A stretch of 64,000 nucleotides of DNA from Arenimonas metalli CF5-1 (GTDB lineage: Bacteria; Pseudomonadota; Gammaproteobacteria; Xanthomonadales; Xanthomonadaceae). Below are positions 36,602 to 48,787 of the stretch, piece by piece. The notes below the pieces were generated by a model, which saw only the letters and a program-made list of their open reading frames with translations, did not search any database and was not told where the DNA came from. The stretch is taken from assembly GCF_000747155.1 (NCBI RefSeq), contig NZ_AVCK01000009.1:1-64000 (forward strand), written 5' to 3'. Each line of letters starts with the position of its first letter. The first letter of the stretch is position 1. A program made the translations under genes and the position numbers.

Positions 36602-39600
36602 TCAGCCCTTGGCCAAGACCGCCAGCAATCCCTTGGCCGTGCGCAGGCGCGAGGTGGCGTCCGGCATCTCGAGGCGGATGCGGATCTTCTCCGGGCCTTC
36701 CATTGCGTAAACGCGCGGCTGCGACTGGATCATGCGGATCACCGACATCGGGTCGATGGTCGGCTGCGGCAGGAAGGAAAGCCGCCCGCCGGTCGGGCCG
36801 AGTTCGAGCTTGCGGATGCCCAGCGGGGTCGCGGCGAGCTTGAGTTCGGCGACGGCGAACAGCTGCTTGGCCGGGTCCGGCAGCACGCCGAAGCGATCCA
36901 CCATCTCGACCTGCAGCTCCTTGAGCTGGTCCTCGTCGCGGGCGCCGGCGATGCGCTTGTACAGCGTCAGGCGCGCGTGCACGTCGGGCAGGTAGTCCTC
37001 GGGGATCAGGGCCGGGATATGCAGCTCGACGTCGGCGCCGTGGCGGGTGGCCGGGTCGAAGTCGGGGATCTTGCCGGACTTGATCGACTTCACCGCGCGC
37101 TCGAGCAGCTCGGTGTACAGCGAGAAGCCGATCTCGGCCATCTGGCCGCTCTGGTCTTCGCCCAGCAGCTCGCCGGCGCCGCGGATCTCGAGGTCGTGGG
37201 TGGCGAGGGTGAAGCCCGCGCCCAGTTCCTCGAGCGAAGCCAGCGCCTCGAGCCGCTTCTCGGCGTCGCTGGTCATCGCCTTCTTGTCCGGCACCACCAG
37301 GTAGGCATACGCGCGGTGGTGCGAACGGCCGACGCGGCCGCGCAGCTGGTGCAGCTGCGCCAGGCCGAAGCGGTCGGCGCGGTGGATGATGATGGTGTTA
37401 GCGCTCGGGATGTCGATGCCCGACTCGATGATGGTGGTGCACACCAGCACGTTAAAGCGCTGGCGGTGGAAGTCGAGCATGGCCTGTTCGAGCTCGCGCT
37501 CGGGCATCTGGCCGTGGGCAACGCGGATTCGGGCGCCGGGCACGAGCTCGGCCAGGTCGCGCGCCATCTTCTCGATGGTGTCGACCTCGTTGTGCAGGAA
37601 GTAGACCTGGCCACCGCGCGCCAGTTCGCGCTGGAAGGCCTCGCGCAGCAGCGCCGGGTCCCAGGCGGTCACCACCGTCTGCACCGCGAGGCGGTGCGCG
37701 GGCGGGGTGGCGATGATCGAGAGTTCGCGCAGGCCGCTCATCGCCATGTTCAGCGTGCGCGGGATCGGGGTGGCGGTCAGCGTCAGCAGGTGCACCTCGG
37801 CGCGCAGCGCTTTCAGCGCCTCCTTCTGGCGCACGCCGAAGCGCTGCTCCTCGTCCACGATCACCAGGCCCAGGTCGTGGAACTTCACGTCGCCCTGCAG
37901 CAGCCGGTGCGTGCCGACGATCACGTCGATCTTGCCCTCGGCCAGCTGGGCCAGCGCCGCCTTCACTTCCTTGGCCGACTTGAAGCGGCTCAGCACTTCC
38001 ACCTTCAGCGGCCAGTCGGCGTAGCGGTCGCGGAAGTTGCGGTAGTGCTGCTCGGCCAGCAGCGTGGTCGGCACCAGCACGGCCACCTGCTTGCCGGCAG
38101 TGGCGGCCACGAAGGCGGCGCGCACCGCGACCTCGGTCTTGCCGAAGCCGACGTCGCCGCAGACCACGCGGTCCATGGGCGTGGGCTGGCCGAGGTCGGC
38201 GATGACGGCGTTGATGGCGGCCAGCTGGTCGGGCGTTTCCTCGAACGGGAAGGTGGCCGCGAACGGCTCGTACATCGCGCGGTCGACGCCGAGCGCGAGG
38301 CCCTGGCGCGCGTGGCGCCGCGCCTGGATCTCCAGCAGTTCGGCGGCGACGTCGCGCACCTTCTCGGCGGCCTTGCGCTTGGCCTTCTCCCACTGCTCGC
38401 CGCCCAGCGAATGCAGCGGCGCCAGCTCGGGCGAGGCGCCGGAGTAGCGGCTGACCAGCTGCAGCTGGGCCACCGGCACGTAGAGCTTGTCGCCCTTGGC
38501 GTATTCGATCTGCAGGAACTCGCCGGTGATGCCGCCGCTGTCGAGCGTCACCAGGCCCTGGTAGCGGCCCACGCCGTGGTCCTCGTGCACGATCGGCGAG
38601 CCCATCGTGATCTGGCTCAGGTCGCGCAGCACCGTGTCCGGGTCGCGGGTGGCGCGCTTGCGCCGGCGGCTCTGCTCGGCGCGCTCGGGGAAGAGCTGGC
38701 GCTCGGTCAGCACCGCCAGCGGCGGCTCGACCAGGGCGAAACCGTCCTCCAGCCCGGCGACCGTGATCGCGAACTTCTCGTCGCCGGCCAGGAAGGCATC
38801 CCAGCCCGGGACCACCGCCGGCTTGAGGTCGGCCGAGGCCAGCATCTCGATCAGCGCCTCGCGCCGGCCGGCGGAGTCGGCGGCCAGCAGCGTGCGGCCC
38901 GGATACGCGCGCAGGAAGCCGTGCAGCGCGCTGCCGGGGTCGCCGCCCTTCTGGCTCCACGCCAGCGACGGCGCCGGCTGTTCGGCCATCGCGACGGCCT
39001 TGTCGCGCTGCGGGTGGCCTTCGCCGCAGACCTCGATGCGCGCGACCTGGTTCAGGCGCGCGCGCAATTCTTCCGGCGGCAGGAACAGGTCGGCCGGCGC
39101 CAGGATCGGCCGCTCCAGGTCGTGGCGCCGCTGCTCCCAGCGGTCGCTGGTCTGCGCCCAGAACGCCACCGCGGCCTCGGGCGCGCCGTCGCCGAGCACG
39201 ACCAGCGTGTCCTTGCCGAGGTGCTCGAACAGGCTCGCGGTCTGGTCGAAGAACAGCGGCAGGTAGTACTCGATGCCGGCCGGCGCGCCGCCTTCCTTCA
39301 GGTCCTGGTATAGCGGGCAGCGGCGCGGGTCGAAGTCGAAGCGCTCGCGCAGCGCCTCGCGCACCCGCTTGGTGCTGGCCTCGTCGAGCGGGAACTCGCG
39401 CGCCGGCAGCAGGCGCACGCTGTCGACCGCATGGTCGGATCGCTGGGTGTCGGGGTCGAAGGTGCGCAGCGAGTCGATTTCGTCGTCGAACAGCTCGATG
39501 CGGTAGGGCAGGTCGGCGCCCATCGGATACAGGTCGAGCAGGGCGCCGCGCACGGCGAAGTCGCCCGGGTCCAGCACCTGCGGCACGTTGCGGTAGCCCG

Positions 39601-40054
39601 CGGCCTCGAGCCGGCGCTTCTCGGCGTCGAAGTCGAGCTTCTGGCCCTTGTGCAGGTCCAGCGTGTTGCCGGCGATCCAGCTCGGCGGCGGCAGGCGCTG
39701 CATCAGCGAGGCCACCGGCACCACCAGCACGCCCTTGCGCGCCGTCGGCAGCCGGTACAGCGCCGCCACGCGCTGGGACACGATGTCCGGGTGCGGGCTG
39801 AACAGGTCGTAGGGCAGGGTTTCCCAGTCGGCGAAGTGAAGCACCGGCAGGTCGCCGGCCAGCACCTTCAAGTCGTGCTCGAGCGACTGCGCGGCGTGGC
39901 TGTCGCGGGTGACGGCGAGCACCAGGCCGTCGTGCGCGCGCGCGGCCTCGGCCAGGCCCAGGGCCATGGCGCTGGCGCTGGCCGGCGCGCGCCAGAGCGC
40001 GCGCTGCTGGCCCGCCTTGGGGCGCGGCGCGGAGGGAAGGAGGGGACGGGTCAT
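36602..40054 (-). CDS. mfd: Transcription-repair coupling factor
   Basis: A 1150-residue DNA translocase that removes stalled RNA polymerase and recruits UvrA. It has the N-terminal UvrB-like half (FADWETLPYDLFSPHPDIVSQR), the RNA polymerase interacting domain (MGSPIVHEDHGVGRYQGL), and RecG-like helicase motifs: Walker A in CGDVGFGKTEVA, DEEQ box VIVDEEQRFGVRQKE, and TATPIPRTLNMA. Full length for the family. Confidence 0.97.
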   Translation of the reverse strand: MTRPLLPSAPRPKAGQQRALWRAPASASAMALGLAEAARAHDGLVLAVTRDSHAAQSLEHDLKVLAGDLPVLHFADWETLPYDLFSPHPDIVSQRVAALYRLPTARKGVLVVPVASLMQRLPPPSWIAGNTLDLHKGQKLDFDAEKRRLEAAGYRNVPQVLDPGDFAVRGALLDLYPMGADLPYRIELFDDEIDSLRTFDPDTQRSDHAVDSVRLLPAREFPLDEASTKRVREALRERFDFDPRRCPLYQDLKEGGAPAGIEYYLPLFFDQTASLFEHLGKDTLVVLGDGAPEAAVAFWAQTSDRWEQRRHDLERPILAPADLFLPPEELRARLNQVARIEVCGEGHPQRDKAVAMAEQPAPSLAWSQKGGDPGSALHGFLRAYPGRTLLAADSAGRREALIEMLASADLKPAVVPGWDAFLAGDEKFAITVAGLEDGFALVEPPLAVLTERQLFPERAEQSRRRKRATRDPDTVLRDLSQITMGSPIVHEDHGVGRYQGLVTLDSGGITGEFLQIEYAKGDKLYVPVAQLQLVSRYSGASPELAPLHSLGGEQWEKAKRKAAEKVRDVAAELLEIQARRHARQGLALGVDRAMYEPFAATFPFEETPDQLAAINAVIADLGQPTPMDRVVCGDVGFGKTEVAVRAAFVAATAGKQVAVLVPTTLLAEQHYRNFRDRYADWPLKVEVLSRFKSAKEVKAALAQLAEGKIDVIVGTHRLLQGDVKFHDLGLVIVDEEQRFGVRQKEALKALRAEVHLLTLTATPIPRTLNMAMSGLRELSIIATPPAHRLAVQTVVTAWDPALLREAFQRELARGGQVYFLHNEVDTIEKMARDLAELVPGARIRVAHGQMPERELEQAMLDFHRQRFNVLVCTTIIESGIDIPSANTIIIHRADRFGLAQLHQLRGRVGRSHHRAYAYLVVPDKKAMTSDAEKRLEALASLEELGAGFTLATHDLEIRGAGELLGEDQSGQMAEIGFSLYTELLERAVKSIKSGKIPDFDPATRHGADVELHIPALIPEDYLPDVHARLTLYKRIAGARDEDQLKELQVEMVDRFGVLPDPAKQLFAVAELKLAATPLGIRKLELGPTGGRLSFLPQPTIDPMSVIRMIQSQPRVYAMEGPEKIRIRLEMPDATSRLRTAKGLLAVLAKG

Positions 40055-40094
40055 GGGGCCGCGGAGTTTACCGCAGCCGGCGGTCGCGGGCGGG

Positions 40095-40676
40095 TCAACG
40101 CCGGCGCTTGGGCGGCGCCGCGAGCTCGAGCGTGACGCGCACCAGGCCCGGGTCGTCGGGGCTGGCGTGGCGTTCGAAGCCCAGCGACTGCGCCAGCGCG
40201 ATCATCGCGGTGTTTCCGTCCAGCACGTCGCCCCAGATCCGGTGGATGCCGTGCGCGCGCGCCCATTCGAACAGCCGCAGCATCAGCAGCTGGCCCAGGC
40301 CCTGCCCGGACACGAAGTGCGAGACCAGGATCGCGAACTCGGCGCTGTCGCGACCCGGGTCGCGGGTCAGGCGCGCCAAGGCGCCGACCAGGGCCTCGCC
40401 CGGCGGCAGCGGTTCGGCCGCGCAGACCGCGAAGCCTTCGCCGGGCGTCGGTGCGACCAGCTGGCGCAGGTAGTCCTCGCTCAGGGCCTTCACCGGATGC
40501 AGGTAGCGGCTTCGCACTTCCTCTTCGCCGAGCAGCTCGAACCCACCGGCGATCGGCCCGGCGTCGGCGGGCTGCACCGGGCGCAGCCACAGCTCGCGGC
40601 CGTCGGCCAGGCGCAGCACGTCGGTGCGCTCGGGGCGCATCGAGGGCCGGGTCGGGCGGCGGCGGGTCGGCGTCAT
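40095..40676 (-). CDS. GNAT acetyltransferase of the acetyl-lysine type
   Basis: A 193-residue GNAT protein. The acetyl-CoA binding region is SHFVSGQGLGQLLMLRLFEWA, and GIHRIWGDVLDGNTAMIALAQSLGF is the usual second half. This pattern resembles the acetyltransferase domain of Pat-type (YfiQ-like) protein acetyltransferases. Specific function uncertain. Confidence 0.8.
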   Translation of the reverse strand: MTPTRRRPTRPSMRPERTDVLRLADGRELWLRPVQPADAGPIAGGFELLGEEEVRSRYLHPVKALSEDYLRQLVAPTPGEGFAVCAAEPLPPGEALVGALARLTRDPGRDSAEFAILVSHFVSGQGLGQLLMLRLFEWARAHGIHRIWGDVLDGNTAMIALAQSLGFERHASPDDPGLVRVTLELAAPPKRRR

Positions 40677-40785
40677 GGTGGAAGGGTCTCAGGGGCGGGC
40701 TGGGGCCGTGCTCTAAACGATGGGCCCCCGGTTCATGGTACGGCGGGTTGTTGGCGGGGGAGCCGCCAGCGTAGGCTGGCCGTCC

Positions 40786-43407
40786 ATGGGCCCTTACCGC
40801 GATCCGGCAGGCAAGCGTTCAGCCTGGTCGGCCATCCTGGCGGGCGGGTGCCTTGCCTTGGGCCTGGCCAGCGGACTCGCGCAGGCGTCGCCCGGCCCGC
40901 AGGCCGCGTCGGCCAGGGCGCCCGCACCCCCCGGGGCGCCGGGCGCCCCGCCTTCCGTGCCGGTCGATACGCTGGACCGCCACCCCCTGGAGCTCCGCGC
41001 CCTGGTCGAGCCCGAGGCCGTGCTGGGCGAGCTCGGTCCGGCCCTCATCAGTGCGCGGCTGGCCAGCGACCCCCGCGAAGTCGCCCGGCTGGAGCTGGCG
41101 CGGGCAAACGCCTGCCGCGTGGTCGCCGACTGGGACTGCCAGCGCGAGGCCGGCATCGAGGCCCGCCGCGCCGCCACCGAGGCCGGGCTGCCGCACCTGG
41201 CGGTCCGTGGCCTGATCGCCGAAAGCCGCGCCCGCATCGCGATGCAGGACTACACCCGCGGCGAGCGCCTGCTGGCCGAGGCCGAGCTGGCGCTGAAGCA
41301 GGATCCGCAGCCAGAGCTGCTGGCCGACGTGCTGCTGGCCTATTCCTCGCTCAGCTACACCATCGGCAAGCACGCCGTCGCCGCGGATTACGCGCGCCGG
41401 GGGCTGCAGCTGCTCGGTGAGAACGAGGGCCTGGCCATGCGGGCGCGCCTGCTGCGCAACCTGGCGCGGGCCCAGGCCCAGCTGGGCGAAGTGGAGCCCG
41501 CGCGCGAGTCGTTGGTCGCGGCGACCCGCGTCTCGCAGCGGCTGGAGGACCCCAAGCTCGAGGCCGAGCTCTATCTCGAGGGCGCGCGCGTGGCCCGCAT
41601 CGGCGGCGACACCGCGACCCAGCAGCGCAACGGCACCCGCGTGCTGGCGATGGCCGAGAAGCTCCGCAACTCGCAGCTGCGCGGGCTGGGGCACGAAGTG
41701 CTGGGCCTGGCCGCGGCCGACGCCGGCGACGGTGCCGCCGCCACCCGCGAACTGCTGGCGGCGCAGCGCTCGTTCCGGCTGCTGGAACTGCAGTCCGACG
41801 AGCTGCGCGTACTGCGCGAGCTGGTGCGGGTGCTGCTGCGCCACGATCCGGGCAGCCCCGAGCTGGCGCCGCTGTTCCAGCGCTTCCTGACGCTGGACAA
41901 CGCCATCGCCCAGTCCGAGCGCGCGCAGGCGGCCGATGACTTCGACGCCCGCCTGAAGTACGCCGAGCGCGAGAACGAGATCCTGCGGCTCGAGGGCGAG
42001 AGCGCCCTGGCGCGCGAACGCAGCGAAGCGCTGGCACAGACCAACCGCCTGGGCAACCTGCTGATGGCGCTGGGCATGGTGGCCCTGACCGCGCTCGCGG
42101 CGCTGTTCTGGGTGCAGCGGCGCGGCCATCGCCGGCTCGCCGAGACGATGGCGCGGCTGCGCGAGCGCGAGCTGGAATACCGGACGCTGGCCGACAACGC
42201 CAGCGACCTCGTGCTGCGCATCGGTGCCGATGGCGAACGCCTGTACGTGTCGCCGTCGGTGCGCAACATCCTGGGCATCGAGCCGGGCGAGCTGGCCTCG
42301 CCGCGCCCGGACCTGCTGCATCCCGACGATCGCGAGGCCGTGGGCCAGCTGCTGGGCCGCGTGATGCGCGACGGCGGGACCGAGACGCTGCGCTACCGTG
42401 CCCGCCACGCCTCGGGGCACTACATCTGGCTGGAGGCCGTGGTGCGCCGCGTGCGCGGCGCCGACGGGGGCCAGGAGCTGGTCTACGCCGGCCGCGACAT
42501 CAGCATCAAGGTCCGCGCCGAGCAGGCGCTGGAGGCGACGCGGGCCCGGCTGCGCGCGGTGACCGACAACATCCCGGCCATGATCGCCCACATCGACCTG
42601 CAGGAGCGCTACACCTTCGCCAATGCGGTCGGCGAGCGGCTGTTCGGCCACGTCGAGGGCGGCCTGGTCGGCAAGACCGTGCGCGAGATCCGCGGCGAAG
42701 CCATCTACAGCGAGATCCGTCCGCACATCGAACGGGCGCTGGCGGGCGAACGCGTCACCTATTCCGGCGAGCACGACGTGGGCGGGCGCCACTACCACTA
42801 CCAGACCACCTACGTGCCCGACGTCCGCCCGGACGGCGTGCAGCAGGGCTTCTTCTCCTTCACCTACGACATCACCCAGCTCAAGCAGGCCGAGCAGGAG
42901 CTGGAAACCCTGGCGCGCAAGGATTCGCTGACCGGGCTCGCGAACCGCCGCTATTTCGACGAGCGGCTGGGCGCGGCGCTGGCGCGCAGCGTCCGGCAGC
43001 AGGCGCCGCTGGCGCTGCTGACGATGGACATCGACCACTTCAAGGGCATCAACGATGGCCTGGGCCACGCGGCCGGCGACGAGGTGCTGCAGGAGTTCGG
43101 CCGCCGGCTCGCGGCCTGCGTGCGGGCCGGGGACCTGGTCGCCCGCGTGGGCGGCGACGAGTTCGCGGTGCTGGTCGAGGGCGTGGGCTCGCTCGACAGC
43201 GCCACCGGCTTCGCCGACAAGCTGCTCGAGCGGATGCGCACGCCGGTGACCGTGGGGGGCGCGGCGCGCCAGGTCGGCACCAGCATCGGCATCGCCTACA
43301 GCCACGGGCGAGCCGATGCCAAGGCGCTGATGCTGGCCGCGGACCAGGCGCTGTACGACGCCAAGGCCACCGGTCGCGGCAACTGGAAGCTGCGCGAGAT
43401 CGGCTGA
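40786..43407 (+). CDS. Diguanylate cyclase with periplasmic helical sensor, two PAS domains and GGDEF
   Basis: About 873 residues. The N terminus has a signal or anchor (SAILAGGCLALGLASGLAQA), then a helical-repeat region to about residue 400 rich in Ala and Arg (TPR-like), then a membrane helix (LLMALGMVALTALAALFWV), two PAS domains and a GGDEF domain with intact VARVGGDEFAVLVEG. An inhibitory RxxD site (RAGD) lies five residues before GGDEF, so the enzyme is probably feedback-controlled by c-di-GMP. The start is uncertain: 40720 or 40735 are in frame, but 40786 gives the normal signal. Confidence 0.88.
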   Translation: MGPYRDPAGKRSAWSAILAGGCLALGLASGLAQASPGPQAASARAPAPPGAPGAPPSVPVDTLDRHPLELRALVEPEAVLGELGPALISARLASDPREVARLELARANACRVVADWDCQREAGIEARRAATEAGLPHLAVRGLIAESRARIAMQDYTRGERLLAEAELALKQDPQPELLADVLLAYSSLSYTIGKHAVAADYARRGLQLLGENEGLAMRARLLRNLARAQAQLGEVEPARESLVAATRVSQRLEDPKLEAELYLEGARVARIGGDTATQQRNGTRVLAMAEKLRNSQLRGLGHEVLGLAAADAGDGAAATRELLAAQRSFRLLELQSDELRVLRELVRVLLRHDPGSPELAPLFQRFLTLDNAIAQSERAQAADDFDARLKYAERENEILRLEGESALARERSEALAQTNRLGNLLMALGMVALTALAALFWVQRRGHRRLAETMARLRERELEYRTLADNASDLVLRIGADGERLYVSPSVRNILGIEPGELASPRPDLLHPDDREAVGQLLGRVMRDGGTETLRYRARHASGHYIWLEAVVRRVRGADGGQELVYAGRDISIKVRAEQALEATRARLRAVTDNIPAMIAHIDLQERYTFANAVGERLFGHVEGGLVGKTVREIRGEAIYSEIRPHIERALAGERVTYSGEHDVGGRHYHYQTTYVPDVRPDGVQQGFFSFTYDITQLKQAEQELETLARKDSLTGLANRRYFDERLGAALARSVRQQAPLALLTMDIDHFKGINDGLGHAAGDEVLQEFGRRLAACVRAGDLVARVGGDEFAVLVEGVGSLDSATGFADKLLERMRTPVTVGGAARQVGTSIGIAYSHGRADAKALMLAADQALYDAKATGRGNWKLREIG

Positions 43408-43493
43408 GGCGCGCGCAGCGCGCCGCTTCCGCAAGGATTCATGCGCCCCCGGTTCTAATGACGGGCCTAGTCCGCACGAAGGCGCCTCGCCCG

Positions 43494-44204
43494 ATGATCC
43501 GATCCCTGCTGCCGCTGGCCCTGCTGGCGCTGTCCGCCCCCGCCGCCGCCGAATGGACCCCGAAGGCCGAGCTGGGCCTGGTCAACACCTCCGGCAACTC
43601 CAACACGTCGAGCGCCAACGGCAAATTCGCGATCAAGGGCGAGGATGAGCTCTGGACCCACGAGTACTTCCTGGCCGCGCTGCGCGCCGAGGCCGACGAC
43701 GAGGCCACGGCCAACCGCTTCGAGCTGGGCGCCAAGACGGCGCGCCTGCTGGGCGAGCGCCAGTACCTGGGCAGCGCGGCCCGCCACGAGCGCGACGACT
43801 TCTCGGCCTACGAGCACCAGTCGACCCTGGCCGTGAACTACGGCGCCTGGCTGCTGAAGGAGGACGACCACACGTTCCAGCTCGAGGGCGGCCCCGGCCT
43901 GCGCCACGCGCGCCTGGCCGACGGCGGTGGCTCGGAGACCGACGCGCTGCTGCGCGGCTACGCCGACTACCAGCACCAGGTCACCGAATCCACGCAGTTC
44001 TACAACACGCTGCTGGTCGAGGCCACGCCGGAGAACACCTTCGCGCAGAACGACATCGGCATCGCGGTCAGCATCAACAAGACCCTGGCGCTGAAGGCGG
44101 GTTTCCAGGCCCGCCACAACACCGAGGCGCCGGAGGGCGTGAAGCGTACCGACACGCTGACCTCGGTCAACATCGTCTGGTCTCCGCGCGCCAGGGCGCG
44201 CTGA
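43494..44204 (+). CDS. DUF481 family outer membrane protein, YdiY-like
   Basis: A 236-residue exported beta-barrel-type protein with a signal peptide (MIRSLLPLALLALSAPAAA). After it, WTPKAELGLVNTSGNSNTSS is typical of DUF481 proteins, predicted outer membrane barrels induced by acid or salt in E. coli (YdiY). Alternating hydrophobic strands run to the C terminus. The ATG at 43494 is preferred because it starts the signal; an ATG 12 codons upstream would spoil it. Confidence 0.85.
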   Translation: MIRSLLPLALLALSAPAAAEWTPKAELGLVNTSGNSNTSSANGKFAIKGEDELWTHEYFLAALRAEADDEATANRFELGAKTARLLGERQYLGSAARHERDDFSAYEHQSTLAVNYGAWLLKEDDHTFQLEGGPGLRHARLADGGGSETDALLRGYADYQHQVTESTQFYNTLLVEATPENTFAQNDIGIAVSINKTLALKAGFQARHNTEAPEGVKRTDTLTSVNIVWSPRARAR

Positions 44205-44283
44205 TCCGACGTTGACGGGCGGCCCGGGCTGCCCGGCGCGCGTTTCGCTTGCCGGCCGCCGGGCGCGGGACTAGCCTCGCGGC

Positions 44284-46535
<2,252 letters not shown>

Positions 46536-46539
<4 letters not shown>

Positions 46540-47321
46540 ACGACGGTCACCGGCGCGTGCGCGCCCGCCGCTTCGTGGCGGGCGTTGGCCAGGCGGTGGA
46601 CGAGCCGCTGGCGGAGGAGACGCCGGTGGCGCTGCTCTACAACGGCCACCCGCATGCGGTGATGATGGCGACGCCGGCCGACCTGGAGGATTTCGCCGTC
46701 GGCTTCAGCGTCAGTGAAGGCCTGGTGGCGGAGGCCGGCGAGGTGCGCGTGGTGGACCAGATGCGGCACGGCGACGGCATCGCCCTGCACCTGCACGTGC
46801 CGCAGGCGGCCTTCGACGCGCTCGTGTCGCGCGGGCGCAACCTGGCGGGGCGCACCGGCTGCGGACTTTGCGGCACCGAGTCGCTGGCCGACGCCATCCG
46901 TCCGATCCGGCGCGTGCGTGGCTTGCCCGCCGTCTCTGGCCGGCTGGTGATGTTGTTCGATGAACTGCAGGCGCGGCAGCCGCTCAATGCACTCACCGGC
47001 GGCGTCCATGCCGCCGCCGTGCTGGACGACGTGCTGCACCTGCACGTGCGCGAGGACGTCGGCCGCCACAACGCGATAGACAAGGCCATCGGCGCCGCCC
47101 TCCGCCACGGCGCCAGCCCGCAGCAGCTGCTGGTGACCTCGCGCGCCAGCTACGAAGTGGTGCACAAGGCCGCGACCGCCGGCATCGGGCTGGTGGCGGC
47201 GATCTCGGCACCGACCGCGCTGGCAGTGAGATTGGCGTCAGAAGCGGGGCTCACCCTGGTCGGCTTCGCACGGGGTGCGCGCCACACCCTCTACACCGGC
47301 ATCGACGCAGAAACACTTTGA
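46536..47321 (+). CDS. fdhD: Sulfurtransferase FdhD
   Basis: A 261-residue protein that transfers sulfur from IscS to the molybdenum of formate dehydrogenases. The functional Cys pair is in RTGCGLCGTES, the FdhD signature, and EDVGRHNAIDKAIG is conserved too. A GTG start overlaps the stop of the YdeP gene, so FdhD is made with its probable client. That makes it likely that this YdeP enzyme needs a sulfurated cofactor. Confidence 0.94.
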
Positions 47322-47378
47322 CCTCATCCGGCGCCAAGCCCTAGCCTCGGGAATCCCAGGTTTCCGAGTGCCCGCCTG

Positions 47379-48656
47379 ATGCCCGCGAACGCCGCGCCGA
47401 TCCAGCCCGTGTCCGAACGCCTGCCGGCGATCTTCGCCTATCCCGCGCACACGACCATGCTGTGGATGATCGCGGCGCTGTGCCTGCTGCGACTGCTCAA
47501 CCACCTGCCCAGCCTGCTCGGCCTGGTGTTCGAGCTCGCGTTCTGGGTGATGGGCTTCAAGCTCGCGGTCGAGGCGCTGGTGAACACCGTGCACGGCCGC
47601 TTCGAGCCGATGGGCGCCGAGGACATGATGGCCACCGACGGCGAGGCCGTGAACCAGATCCTGCTGATGCTGGTGGTGTTCCTGCCGATCCAGGCGATCG
47701 CGCTCTGGGGCAGCCCGGCGGTGGCGCTGTGCCTGCTCGGCCTGGCGGTGGTCTTCCTGCCGGCGGCGGTGATGCTGCTGGCGGTGGACGACAGCCTGCC
47801 GCGCGCGCTCAACCCGCTGGCGTGGTTCCCGCTGATCGGGCGGCTGGGCGGCGTGTACTTCGGCGCCGTCGGGCTGCTGGCGTCGATGGTGATCGTGTCG
47901 ATCGTGCTGCAGGTGCTGCTGATGATGGCGCTGCCCGGCACGATGGCGCAGCTGCCGGGCAGCTTCGTCAGCCTGTACCTGCTGGTCGCGGGCTACCACC
48001 TGCTGGGCTACGTGATCCATGCCAACCACGCGGCGCTGGGACTGGACGTGGCGCCTGCGGTGCCGCGCGCCCGCTTCGCCAATCCGATGGAAGACGAGGC
48101 CGTGGCCGAAGCCGAGGCGCTGGCGGAGGAGGGCGACCTCGCCGGCGCCGCGCGGCGGCTGCAGGACATGTTCCGCGGCCGCGGCGCCTCCGATGCGCTG
48201 CATGACCGCTATCGCCAGTACCTCAGGCAGGGCAATGATTCCGCCGGCTTGCTGGAGCACGGGCGCGAGTACATCAGCCGGCTGCTGGCCACCAACCAGG
48301 ACAAACGCGCGCTGGCCGTGCTCGCCGAGCAGCGCGCCCTGGATTCGTCCTACCGCCACGACCTGCCGGACGACGTGGCCCGCCTGGTCGCGCAGGCGGC
48401 GCGCAGCGGGCAGGCCCAGCTGGCCGTGGCCTTGGCGGAAGGCTTCGAAACCCGCTTCCCCGGCCACGCCCGGGCCCCCCAGGTGGTGATGACCGCCAGC
48501 GAGCTGATGGCGGAGCGGCTGGGCCAGGAGGTCGAGGCCGAACAGCGCCTCCGCCTGATGAGCCACAAGGTCCGCGGCCATGCCCTGGAGACGCCGTTGA
48601 CGGACCTGCTGGAGCGGGTCGGCCGCCTGAGCGCCATCACGCGAGGTTCGGCCTGA
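47379..48656 (+). CDS. Polytopic membrane protein with C-terminal helical repeats, unknown
   Basis: A 425-residue protein I do not recognise. Hydrophobic segments at about residues 25-45, 49-70, 90-115, 118-140, 155-180 and 188-210 make a six-helix membrane domain. The remaining 215 residues are soluble and helical, with TPR-like pieces (EAEALAEEGDLAGAARRLQDM, EQRALDSSYRHDLPDDV). It stands alone, between fdhD and the small gene at 48788. It may be a membrane anchor for a protein assembly. Confidence 0.7.
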   Translation: MPANAAPIQPVSERLPAIFAYPAHTTMLWMIAALCLLRLLNHLPSLLGLVFELAFWVMGFKLAVEALVNTVHGRFEPMGAEDMMATDGEAVNQILLMLVVFLPIQAIALWGSPAVALCLLGLAVVFLPAAVMLLAVDDSLPRALNPLAWFPLIGRLGGVYFGAVGLLASMVIVSIVLQVLLMMALPGTMAQLPGSFVSLYLLVAGYHLLGYVIHANHAALGLDVAPAVPRARFANPMEDEAVAEAEALAEEGDLAGAARRLQDMFRGRGASDALHDRYRQYLRQGNDSAGLLEHGREYISRLLATNQDKRALAVLAEQRALDSSYRHDLPDDVARLVAQAARSGQAQLAVALAEGFETRFPGHARAPQVVMTASELMAERLGQEVEAEQRLRLMSHKVRGHALETPLTDLLERVGRLSAITRGSA

Positions 48657-48746
48657 GGGTGGGATTCTGCGCAAGCCATTGATCGGAAAGGGGTCGTGAA
48701 AATAATCACGCCCCCCTGACTTCCGGCCCATGGCGGCAATGCTTTG

Positions 48747-48766
48747 GTGTTGTAGATTACCAACAC
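48747..48766. promoter_or_regulatory. Possible operator before the 78-residue gene
   Basis: An inverted repeat GTGTTG-N8-CAACAC, 21 bases before the ATG, overlapping a -10-like TAGATT (48753-48758) with an upstream TG. No -35 box was found. The position suits a repressor site, but the match is short. Confidence 0.25.
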
Positions 48767-48787
48767 ACCAACTCACAGGCCGCCGCC

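Noticed and set aside
36977-39313. 778-codon open frame on the + strand
   Set aside because: It is the antisense shadow of mfd and has no recognised motif.
40720-43460. Shared CCCCCGGTTC string before the GGDEF and DUF481 genes
   Set aside because: Ten bases is easily shared by chance in such GC-rich sequence, and no -35/-10 arrangement supports a common promoter.
48657-48746. -35 box for the 78-residue gene
   Set aside because: The TTCCGG upstream is 26 bases from the -10-like element, too far.
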